From assembly GCF_023701485.1 (NCBI RefSeq), contig NZ_JAMQBK010000024.1, positions 224,904-288,903 of the forward strand: a stretch of DNA of 64,000 nt, read 5' to 3'. The notes below the pieces were generated by a model, which was not told where the DNA came from, did no database searches, and saw nothing but the letters and a program-made list of their open reading frames with translations. This stretch comes from Aporhodopirellula aestuarii. GTDB taxonomy: Bacteria > Planctomycetota > Planctomycetia > Pirellulales > Pirellulaceae. Shown here one piece after another: positions 1-7,375 of the stretch. The position numbers and the translations under genes are program-made. The first letter of the stretch is position 1; each line of letters starts with the position of its first letter.

Positions 1-2585
1 TATGTCGCCAACTGCTCCAAATCGGAATCTTGGTACGGTAAAACCTGGGAAAGAAAGCCGTACATATTGCGGAAGTTAACTAAAAGGGCTTTCGTTTCTT
101 CTTGTTCCTCTTCCGTTTTCGCGGTGAAGCGATCTTTGGCGATGTCGAGAATGCCACTCATTTGAGCTTGATCGTTCGGTGTTTCTTTTCGTTTTGGCTG
201 GAAATAGATTTTGCAGAAAGCAATTACTTCGGACTCATCGAACAGAGCCGTTTCCTCAATCTGATGTTGCAGCCGGTAAAGATGCTGCGCGTCGGTGATC
301 GGTTCAGTTGGCGTGTCCTCGTAGTACGGCTTGAACGCCGCATAGATCTCCTCGGGTTTATTGCGAAAATCTAAAACGAACGTGTCCTCTTTTCCGCTGC
401 ACGTTCGGTTTAGCCTCGACAGGGTTTGCACGGCACGTAATCCGCTCAGTTTGCGATCGACGTACATCGTATGCAGAAGGGGTTGATCGAAACCTGTTTG
501 ATACTTCTCAGCAACTAACAGAACTTGGTACTGTTCCGTATCAAACTTGCTTGGCAATTCTGATTCTTTGATTCCTTCATTCATGCCCACTTCTGTGTAT
601 GACTTGCCAGGCGCGTCTGGATCTTCCACCGTTCCCGAGAACGCAACTAACGTCCGGATGTCATCGTATCCCTTCGCCTTGATGTACCGGTCGAACGATT
701 GCTTGTAGCGAACCGCATGCAACCGCGACTCAGTCACCACCATCGCTTTAGCCCGGCCGCCAATCTTATGCTTGACATGCGTGCGGAAGTGCTCCACCAT
801 CACTTCGGTCTTCATCGCCAGGTTGTAATCGTGCAGACTCAACGCCCGCGCCAAGGCCCGAGCGGCCTTCTTGCGTAGCACATTGGGGTCTTCTTCGGAT
901 GCCTGCACAATCCGAAAGTAAGTCTCGAACGTGGTATAGTTCTGAAGCACGTCCAAAATGAAGCGTTCTTCGATTGCTTGTCGCATCGTGTAGAGATGAA
1001 ACGGCGATTGGCCCGTCTCGCCCGGCTCATCAAAAACGATTTTGGTCTTGTACTTCGGCGTCGCCGTAAACGCGAAGAAGCTCAAATTCGGCTGCTTACC
1101 TCGCTTCATCATCTCCCGAACCACGCCGGCAAGATGATCGGCATCGTCATCATCTTCGTCATCCAATCCGTGCTCGGCCGCATACTTCGCGGCATCCTCG
1201 GCAATTTGCTCCGCATTCAGAATGCCTTTCAATTCCATTGCAGATTCGCCGGATTGCGAACTGTGAGCTTCGTCGACGATGACAGCGAAACGGCGATCCT
1301 TCGTCGAAATATTTAATCCAGGCAGGCTTTCTTCGCGAAGTTTTTCCAGCGTCTCGCTCACGAAAGGAAACTTTTGCAGCGTCGTGATCACGATCGGCGT
1401 TCCACCAGCCAGCGCTTTCACGAGTTGCTTGGTATCTTCGTCGATCTTCTCGACCACCCCCTGTTTGTGATCGAATTGGTAGATCGTGTTCTGCAACTGT
1501 TGATCCAGCACTCGTCGATCCGTCACGACGATCACGCTATCGAAAACGCGACGGTCATTGGCATCGTGCAATGAAGACAGGCGATGGGCTAGCCAGGCGA
1601 TCGAGTTGGACTTGCCGGACCCTGCGGAGTGTTGAACCAAATAGTTTTTACCTGGCCCGTTTTTTCGGGCACTATCGACCATTTTGCGGACGCAATCGAG
1701 CTGGTGATAACGAGGAAAGATCATCGTTTCTAAAGTGATGGTTTTGATGCCCGACGACGTCAGGATGCGCTTCTCGCTGACCTGCAAGTGCATGAAACGC
1801 CCGACGATGTCCAGCAAACTATCCCGCTGCCAAACCTCTCGCCAAAGATACGACGTGCGGTAGCCTCCGTCCTTAGCCTGCGGATTGCCCGCGTGGCTCT
1901 TGTTACCGAGGTTAAACGGCAGGAAGTATGTCTTCTTTCCGCTTAACCGCGTTGTCATAAAAACCGCGTCCTGATCAACCGCGAAGTGTACGAGTGAACG
2001 CTTCTTGAACGTGAAGATCAAATCGTTGGCGTCGCGATCTTCCTTGTACTGCTTCATCGCGTTCTGGACCGTTTGTCCGGAAAGCGGATTCTTCAGTTCC
2101 GCTGTCACTAACGGCAAACCATTGAGCAAAAGAACCAGATCGAGTGAGTTGCTGTTCGACGTGCTGTAGAAAAGTTGCCGAGTAACGCTCCAAGTATTCT
2201 CAGCATACGCCGCCAGAGTATCTGGATTCATGGCGTTACTCGGTGCAAAGATCGCGACGCGAAACTTCTTCCCGTAGCACTTGAAACCCTGCCGCAGAAC
2301 CTTCAAGACACCCTTCGTGTCCAGTTCTTTGCATAGATGCTCGATCAGCAACCGCTCAGCGTCGTCCCCGTGAATCGTCTTCAGTCCGGCCCAAGGTTTC
2401 GGCTGCGTTGCAGTGATGAAACGGATCACCCGTGAGGGATCAATCGCCCTCGACCGATCGAACCGTTCTTTATCCGGTCCGGAGTTGTAATTGACGAACT
2501 CGAATCCGCCGCCACCCTGCTGCGTCGACTGGCAAAGCTCCGCGACGATCGCATCCTCGAATCGAGCCTCCGTGTGTTTCTTCAT
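1..2585 (-). CDS. hsdR: Type I restriction enzyme R subunit HsdR (C-terminus cut by window edge)
   Basis: The minus strand is open from an ATG at 2583-2585 to the window edge, giving about 861 codons of a subunit usually 1000-1100 residues long. HsdR is the ATP-dependent translocase and endonuclease of a type I restriction-modification complex. Visible motifs are the nuclease core (an aspartate followed by VTAELKNP, about residues 150-165), Walker A in HSAGSGKSNS (about 320) and a DEAH-box in VIVDEAHSSQ (about 437), followed by a second helicase half with the FDQPLLHTMYVDRKL segment. The cognate hsdM and hsdS lie on the same strand at 6038-9687, separated by a three-gene operon on the opposite strand and by a membrane protein gene. 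The family call is secure; whether the missing end is intact cannot be seen. Confidence 0.95.
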   Translation of the reverse strand, partial: MKKHTEARFEDAIVAELCQSTQQGGGGFEFVNYNSGPDKERFDRSRAIDPSRVIRFITATQPKPWAGLKTIHGDDAERLLIEHLCKELDTKGVLKVLRQGFKCYGKKFRVAIFAPSNAMNPDTLAAYAENTWSVTRQLFYSTSNSNSLDLVLLLNGLPLVTAELKNPLSGQTVQNAMKQYKEDRDANDLIFTFKKRSLVHFAVDQDAVFMTTRLSGKKTYFLPFNLGNKSHAGNPQAKDGGYRTSYLWREVWQRDSLLDIVGRFMHLQVSEKRILTSSGIKTITLETMIFPRYHQLDCVRKMVDSARKNGPGKNYLVQHSAGSGKSNSIAWLAHRLSSLHDANDRRVFDSVIVVTDRRVLDQQLQNTIYQFDHKQGVVEKIDEDTKQLVKALAGGTPIVITTLQKFPFVSETLEKLREESLPGLNISTKDRRFAVIVDEAHSSQSGESAMELKGILNAEQIAEDAAKYAAEHGLDDEDDDDADHLAGVVREMMKRGKQPNLSFFAFTATPKYKTKIVFDEPGETGQSPFHLYTMRQAIEERFILDVLQNYTTFETYFRIVQASEEDPNVLRKKAARALARALSLHDYNLAMKTEVMVEHFRTHVKHKIGGRAKAMVVTESRLHAVRYKQSFDRYIKAKGYDDIRTLVAFSGTVEDPDAPGKSYTEVGMNEGIKESELPSKFDTEQYQVLLVAEKYQTGFDQPLLHTMYVDRKLSGLRAVQTLSRLNRTCSGKEDTFVLDFRNKPEEIYAAFKPYYEDTPTEPITDAQHLYRLQHQIEETALFDESEVIAFCKIYFQPKRKETPNDQAQMSGILDIAKDRFTAKTEEEQEETKALLVNFRNMYGFLSQVLPYQDSDLEQLAT

Positions 2586-2715
2586 AGGAATTGAGTCTCA
2601 GTTGTGAAAGCGGAAAGCTGTGGCGATCGTGGCGAAATGCGGGGGTTGCAACGGCTGCGAAACCGAAAACTGGTCGTCTCCAGGGGAAAATTCCGAACCC
2701 TGGCCTGTTCGGTAG

Positions 2716-2735
2716 TGTAAAGTTTATTGTAAAGT
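2716..2735. promoter_or_regulatory. Tandem TGTAAAGT direct repeat in the divergent hsdR/three-gene-operon spacer
   Basis: The 188-bp spacer between hsdR and the divergent operon contains TGTAAAGT at 2716-2723 and again at 2728-2735, a 12-bp period in an AT-rich patch about 40 bp before the GTG at 2774. Its position fits an operator or promoter element for one or both transcripts. The helix-turn-helix protein encoded at 3559-4413 is a possible ligand. The repeat is seen directly; the regulatory role is inferred. Confidence 0.35.
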
Positions 2736-2773
2736 CTTAAAACAATCCACGCAGCATAGGGAGAAAAAGCACA

Positions 2774-3562
2774 GTGAATCGCCACGATCCGATTGACGAA
2801 CTAGCTCGCCCGCCGCTGGCGTTGGTAATCGGGCAAGTGCGTTTTTCGCCGGTCCGCAAGATGCCGGAGATGGTCGACGACCTTCAAGAAACGATGCGGC
2901 ATGTCGGATTGGAGAGGTTTGACGAAGAGAAAGTCCAACAGGTCCATTTCGGCCCGAAGATCACAACTAGTGACGTAACTCGCTGGGTCTTTCGTAATCG
3001 AAACCGGACCGAGTCGGTTTTCTTGACCCAAGACTTCATCGTCTTGGCAACAAGCGAATACGCTCGATTTGAAGCATTTCAGGACCGGTTGGTCAGCCTT
3101 GTCGGCAAGCTCCAAGAAATTGCAAACCCTTCTTTTGCCGAACAGGTTGGAATTCGATATCTAAACCTGCTGCGTGAAATTGATGGAGTCACTCCCAACC
3201 AACTGGTTGCTGACGGCCTCCGCGGATTGTCGGGCGACGAACTGGAATGCAAAACAAGTCAAACGCAGACCATGACTCGCAGTCAAACCGACATCGGTGT
3301 TCTCACCATTCGATGTCTCGACATGGTTGGATCAGATTTCCTTCCACCCGATTTGCAAATTCAAGGCATGAAGTTTTCCAATACGCCAAACGAACAAGAG
3401 TCATATCGCTTGCTGGACATCGACAATACGACAAGCAGCGGCGATGGGATCGAATTCGACGACTTGAAAGAACTCCTGTGGAATCTCCATCGGTTCACGT
3501 CACGAGCTTTTAAGCAGTCCGTGACAGATTTTGCCCGTGAGTGTTGGAGAAAGCAACAATGA
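2774..3562 (+). CDS. TIGR04255 family protein, first gene of a nested three-gene operon
   Basis: A 262-residue protein starting at a GTG preceded by a GGAG run. The N-terminal PPLALVIGQVRFSPV strand, the central W-F-x-N...VFLTQDFIVLATSEY segment and the FAEQVGIRYLNLL motif match the layout of TIGR04255, a sporadically distributed bacterial family with no established function. There is no signal peptide or membrane segment, so it should be cytoplasmic. Its stop overlaps the next start as ATGA (3559-3562), so the two are translationally coupled. The operon runs opposite to the surrounding restriction-modification genes, which suggests a separately acquired module. Family membership is recognised from the pattern; a defence role is inferred from position only. 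Confidence 0.8.
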   Translation: MNRHDPIDELARPPLALVIGQVRFSPVRKMPEMVDDLQETMRHVGLERFDEEKVQQVHFGPKITTSDVTRWVFRNRNRTESVFLTQDFIVLATSEYARFEAFQDRLVSLVGKLQEIANPSFAEQVGIRYLNLLREIDGVTPNQLVADGLRGLSGDELECKTSQTQTMTRSQTDIGVLTIRCLDMVGSDFLPPDLQIQGMKFSNTPNEQESYRLLDIDNTTSSGDGIEFDDLKELLWNLHRFTSRAFKQSVTDFARECWRKQQ

Positions 3563-4413
3563 ACACGGCTCTAAAACGTCGCAACTCCAAGGTCGTTTTT
3601 TCATTGATTGTTCCAGTTGTTTCCGCGACTGGCTCTGGAATCGTAGTGTGTGACGCTGAGCAGCAAGTTGAAGACCTCGATCTTGATTCCATGAGTTGGG
3701 ACAGATTGGATTCAAGCGACTGGAGCGCTTTAGATCGACTACGACAAATTCACCATACGAATCAATTGTCGCGACGATTCAGCTACAACGACATCTATTT
3801 CACCGCTGGAACCGGGTCTAGCGAATCTGCTGATTTTGTTGTCGCTGAAGCCGAATCAACTCGTTGGCGAAGAGCCGTTGATCAGACGAAGGCGAGAATC
3901 GTCGAGAACTTGGATCGAGTTCGCGAACAATTGCGTCCACTTGAGGAATCGCACACCACATCGGTCACCGATGTCGCAGCGGCCGTCGCCGACATCCGGG
4001 CTTTGCTTTCGCTTAGCATCACAGAGCTTTCCGCAATCTTGGACGTCAAGCGCCCAACCATCTACTCTTGGCTTCGCGGCGATTCGCAACCTCATCCTCG
4101 GAACTTGGAACGCATTGCATTCCTTCACCAGATTTCCCAGCGATGGGATGAACTCAGCGGGAGACCACTCCGCCGTCATCTACGACATGCCTTTGACGAA
4201 AACGGAACGACCCTTTTCAGCTTGCTGAAAAGTGACGAGCTCGATTTCGATGAAATCGACAAGCACCTGCTAGCGCTCTCGAAACTGCCGTCGTCGCAAA
4301 AGCTGCCGTCGACGAAAGAGCTTTCGGCTAAGCATGGACTTTCGTCGGAAGCTCATCCGGATGCGGAACTCATCCGAGATATCGAGTCCGGTCGCCGGCT
4401 AACCAATGATTGA
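3559..4413 (+). CDS. Helix-turn-helix protein, second gene of the nested operon
   Basis: A 284-residue product if it starts at the ATG overlapping the upstream stop (ATGA); a GGAGA run lies just upstream. The clearest domain is a helix-turn-helix at about residues 140-180, containing SITELSAILDVKRPTIYSWL followed by RGDSQPHPRNLERI, an XRE/MerR-like recognition pattern. About 130 residues of unrecognised sequence precede it and a charged C-terminal tail follows. It may repress its own operon through the repeat at 2716-2735 or act as a DNA-binding partner of its neighbours. Its stop at 4411-4413 lies about 20 bp before the next start, confirming an operon. Function beyond DNA binding is unknown. 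Confidence 0.75.
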   Translation: MNTALKRRNSKVVFSLIVPVVSATGSGIVVCDAEQQVEDLDLDSMSWDRLDSSDWSALDRLRQIHHTNQLSRRFSYNDIYFTAGTGSSESADFVVAEAESTRWRRAVDQTKARIVENLDRVREQLRPLEESHTTSVTDVAAAVADIRALLSLSITELSAILDVKRPTIYSWLRGDSQPHPRNLERIAFLHQISQRWDELSGRPLRRHLRHAFDENGTTLFSLLKSDELDFDEIDKHLLALSKLPSSQKLPSTKELSAKHGLSSEAHPDAELIRDIESGRRLTND

Positions 4414-4433
4414 CTCCACAGGACGGAGCGAGA

Positions 4434-5324
4434 GTGAAACTACTGGCGAGGTTCGGGCGATGGCTGCAACAAACATTTGATGACGGCTGCGCGGAACCGA
4501 GCGATCCGCCAACTTTCGATTCTCAAAAGATCGAGAACGCTGGCTGGCGACAGGGCTCAATTCTCTCTAAATCCATGGTCGATCACTTGGTTGCCAAGCG
4601 GTTGCTTCCTGATCAACCAAGTGAAGGCATTTGGTGCGTCTTAACGCAAGACTGCGACCTCGTGCATCACGATCTTTCGGGTGAACCGAAAGTCGAAGTC
4701 GTCCTCGCGCGACACGTCGACAAACCCAACAAGGGATACACGTGGAGTAAGAACGCCAGGGAACTGCATCTCCGAGATGAATCGCTTGGCCAATCGCTTG
4801 CATTTCATGCCCGTGATCGCGAAACAATCCCACGCTGGCAGCTTTGCAGTTTCCAGCCGAATGAAGTGCCTCTCAGTCGCGACAGCATCAAGCTGCTCGC
4901 ACGCTGGGTCTCCCGGAAATACTATCGAGCCGCTTTTCCCGGCGCGTTCAACGACCGCATCGGAAGGAAGACTGACGACAAAATCAAAAAGCTCTTGCAA
5001 AAGAGCCCCGGCCATTTCCACGAAATCCACATCCAGATCACCGGAGACGAACTTCCCGCCGGCCAGGACTACAACGCGATCATCCTATGCATCGCAGCGG
5101 ACGAAGCCTTGGAAAGCGATAAAGCTTACGAAGCAACGATCGAACTGGGGAAAAAATTCAGGGCGTTGCTGCAGGGATGTGATGGAATCAATGTCGTCGA
5201 ATGCCAAGTGAAATCCAGAGACGAAGTCACGCTGGAAGACTTGGACTCGATGCAGCGATGGGATTTTGACAGTATCACAATTCGACAAACCGATACGATC
5301 GACGACACCCCCGCTGACCATTGA
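4434..5324 (+). CDS. Unknown protein with QDCDL motif, third gene of the nested operon
   Basis: I place the start at GTG 4434 because GGAG sits 5 bases upstream; a TTG at 4410 overlapping the previous stop is an in-frame alternative. The 296-residue product has GWRQGSIL at about residue 37 and WCVLTQDCDLV at about 67-77. I recall a similar pairing, a QG motif followed by a (S/T)QDCD motif, in uncharacterised bacterial and mobile-element proteins, but cannot name a family. A basic stretch (RKTDDKIKKLLQKSPGHFHE) lies near the middle. No signal peptide or membrane helix is visible. The acidic/cysteine motif could bind metal or form a catalytic site; that is speculation. The gene ends 20 bp from the convergent membrane protein gene. 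Confidence 0.7.
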   Translation: MKLLARFGRWLQQTFDDGCAEPSDPPTFDSQKIENAGWRQGSILSKSMVDHLVAKRLLPDQPSEGIWCVLTQDCDLVHHDLSGEPKVEVVLARHVDKPNKGYTWSKNARELHLRDESLGQSLAFHARDRETIPRWQLCSFQPNEVPLSRDSIKLLARWVSRKYYRAAFPGAFNDRIGRKTDDKIKKLLQKSPGHFHEIHIQITGDELPAGQDYNAIILCIAADEALESDKAYEATIELGKKFRALLQGCDGINVVECQVKSRDEVTLEDLDSMQRWDFDSITIRQTDTIDDTPADH

Positions 5325-5343
5325 CGGGATGCGTTGACCAAAA

Positions 5344-5958
5344 TCACATTTCGACAACTCCGTTACCGATCGTGATCCTTTCGATGGTCGCTTCGGGGTC
5401 TTCAGGCAGGTTCAGAATGAGTCCGCCGCGTTCTTCCCAGGGTTCGACGGCAACGTTTACCTCGTCCAACATCAGTTCACCTCCGCTGTGAATCAGGATG
5501 GGTTGCACGTTCATTACGCCTTGCCACTGTGTCCCGCGTGGCGGGTGAATCGTCCACCGACTCCAGTCGTCATCGCCCGCTTTCATCACGTGCCTAAATT
5601 CTTGGCGAACTTCGGACGATTCGCCCGGCGGAACATTGGGAAGGATCACATTCAGTTCCTCCGAGACGGTCATCGTTGCGGTCTGTGCAGCGTCGTGAAC
5701 GATCTCTCCTTCAGATCGCAAACGGAACCGCACTTCGGTTGTTGTAATCGTCTCGTCGGTGTTATTCGTCAGTTGGAGATTCATCAATACCTTCATACGA
5801 TTCGGGCCGACCGCCTCCGTGCGATAGTCAACGTGGCTCTGCAACTTGCCAGCATCAAATGTGCTTTGGTACATCCAGACAATGAACCCAAGAATCGCCG
5901 CAGCGAGCACGGGGATCAACGCGACTAGATATGGATTGTGTTTTGATTCGTTTGACAA
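5344..5958 (-). CDS. Membrane-anchored protein of unknown function at the end of hsdM-hsdS
   Basis: A 204-residue protein with one N-terminal transmembrane helix (YLVALIPVLAAAILGFIVWM, about residues 10-29) and a beta-rich remainder, with short segments resembling an immunoglobulin-like or DUF-type carrier fold (LMNLQLTNNTDETITTTEVR). The start is TTG at 5958, chosen because a perfect AGGAGG lies 7 bases upstream and no in-frame ATG exists nearby. It follows hsdS by 79 bp on the same strand and is probably co-transcribed with hsdM and hsdS. I do not recognise the family. The soluble part may face either side; a basic/polar N-terminus of ten residues suggests N-in with the domain outside the cytoplasm. 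Confidence 0.7.
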   Translation of the reverse strand: MSNESKHNPYLVALIPVLAAAILGFIVWMYQSTFDAGKLQSHVDYRTEAVGPNRMKVLMNLQLTNNTDETITTTEVRFRLRSEGEIVHDAAQTATMTVSEELNVILPNVPPGESSEVRQEFRHVMKAGDDDWSRWTIHPPRGTQWQGVMNVQPILIHSGGELMLDEVNVAVEPWEERGGLILNLPEDPEATIERITIGNGVVEM

Positions 5959-5965
5959 TGAACAA

Positions 5966-5971
5966 CCTCCT
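5966..5971 (-). promoter_or_regulatory. Perfect AGGAGG ribosome binding site deciding a TTG start
   Basis: The minus strand reads AGGAGG seven bases before the TTG at 5956-5958. It fixes the start of the membrane-anchored protein, which would otherwise lack a usable initiation codon. Confidence 0.7.
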
Positions 5972-6037
5972 GAGTCGTTAAGAGGTCAGGCTTGAAGGAG
6001 AGTCCAATTGGGCGCGCTCCGCAGGATTTATTGCTGT

Positions 6038-7375
6038 TTATCTGGATTGGCCGGGGATCTCGACATCACGCACGTCGATCTTGCCGGTCGTCGCTGCCGT
6101 GATCAGGGCGGTGCGGTACTCGGTGAGGCGGTCGATGGCTGCCTCGGTCTTTTCGGTGAGTTGATCAATGTGATCCGTTTCTTCAATTAGAAAATCCCGA
6201 ATATCCGTTTGTTCGTCGATGGGCGGAACTAGAAGGGGTGCGGCAGATAAAGTCTCGCGATTCAGCTTTGGCATTGCGACACGCATCGAGTTTAACTCGG
6301 CATAGTCAAGAAACGGCGTTGCCAAAATCCAGTACAACAAGAAGTGCGAGTCCATCTCGTCGGATGGATGAATTGGATACATATCAGCACTACACAATCC
6401 ATCAAACGTCGCCAAACAACACTTGTTGAGATGCGGACGGATTTTGCTGTAGACGATGTCGCCTTTGGAAACCTGATACTTACCACTAATCGCTGCTTGA
6501 TCGCGGGCACTCTCGAGACAGATTATTCTTCCAGTATTAGATTCGATGTGGTTTGGTGCGATGAGCGGTTGATCGACGTAGGGTTCGATTTCAGGATCCA
6601 CCTGACCTTCCTTGACTCGCGTTTGATATCCGAATCGCATGATTCGCCAGTGCTTAGGCATTTTCCCCAGCCACGGGCTGCCGGAGTCCTTCATAGGGAC
6701 AGTTGAATCAAGCCCTCGGGTGACGGCCTGGGTGATGATGGCCATTCGCTTCTCCGAAAGCGACTGCACCAACGCCCGCTTCTTCGCAATCAAACGGTCA
6801 ATCTGACCCGTTTTCCAATCCAAAAAGTCAGCAATCTGTTGCTGCTCGTTCGGTGGAACAATTGGAATGCTAAAATTTTTCAAAGACGAAAAATTTAGCC
6901 CTTCGCGACCGCTGCCGCTTTGTTCAAGGTCTATCTGGTTTTGGCCGACGTTTGAGCACAGGACGTAGAACAGAAAGCGAGTGGATAAACTTCTATCAGG
7001 GCGAACAATGCATACATGCTGGTTCACATTGGCATCTCCAAGAGCATCATCGGCGTAATAACAACGGCCGATGGAGGCACCAGTGATGTTGAGAAGAACA
7101 TCACCAGCCTCAACTTGGCTGTTGCTCATTTCCGCATGCACCTGTTCAGAAATAAATACAACGTCATCCAACCTAAGTCCATCGAAATAGACGTTCTGAC
7201 TTCGTAGCAATGGGATGCCTTCCTGTTCATATGATTCGGCACCGCCTTTGGGGGTTACACCACTGCCAACTTTTGACACTTGAAATTTCAGTTTTTGTGC
7301 ATCCCAATGACTGGGTAGTCGCGTGACGACCTTTCCAGGAATTTTTTTCACGCTTTCGTAGCTGGGTGGCTTCAT
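6038..7375 (-). CDS. hsdS: Type I restriction-modification specificity subunit HsdS
   Basis: A 445-residue protein with two target recognition domains, each ending in a coiled-coil spacer. The first half has LPSHWDAQKLK, then GIPLLRSQNV and GDVLLNITGASIGRCYY, then PPNEQQQIADFLDWKTGQID. The second half repeats the plan with MPKHWRIMRFGY, KGDIVYSKIRPHLNKC and PPIDEQTDIRDFLIEETDHID. This architecture recognises a bipartite DNA target. The ATG at 7375 overlaps the hsdM stop (TGATG), so translation is coupled; a GAGGTGG run inside hsdM can serve as the ribosome site. The recognition sequence cannot be predicted from what is seen here. Confidence 0.96.
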   Translation of the reverse strand: MKPPSYESVKKIPGKVVTRLPSHWDAQKLKFQVSKVGSGVTPKGGAESYEQEGIPLLRSQNVYFDGLRLDDVVFISEQVHAEMSNSQVEAGDVLLNITGASIGRCYYADDALGDANVNQHVCIVRPDRSLSTRFLFYVLCSNVGQNQIDLEQSGSGREGLNFSSLKNFSIPIVPPNEQQQIADFLDWKTGQIDRLIAKKRALVQSLSEKRMAIITQAVTRGLDSTVPMKDSGSPWLGKMPKHWRIMRFGYQTRVKEGQVDPEIEPYVDQPLIAPNHIESNTGRIICLESARDQAAISGKYQVSKGDIVYSKIRPHLNKCCLATFDGLCSADMYPIHPSDEMDSHFLLYWILATPFLDYAELNSMRVAMPKLNRETLSAAPLLVPPIDEQTDIRDFLIEETDHIDQLTEKTEAAIDRLTEYRTALITAATTGKIDVRDVEIPGQSR

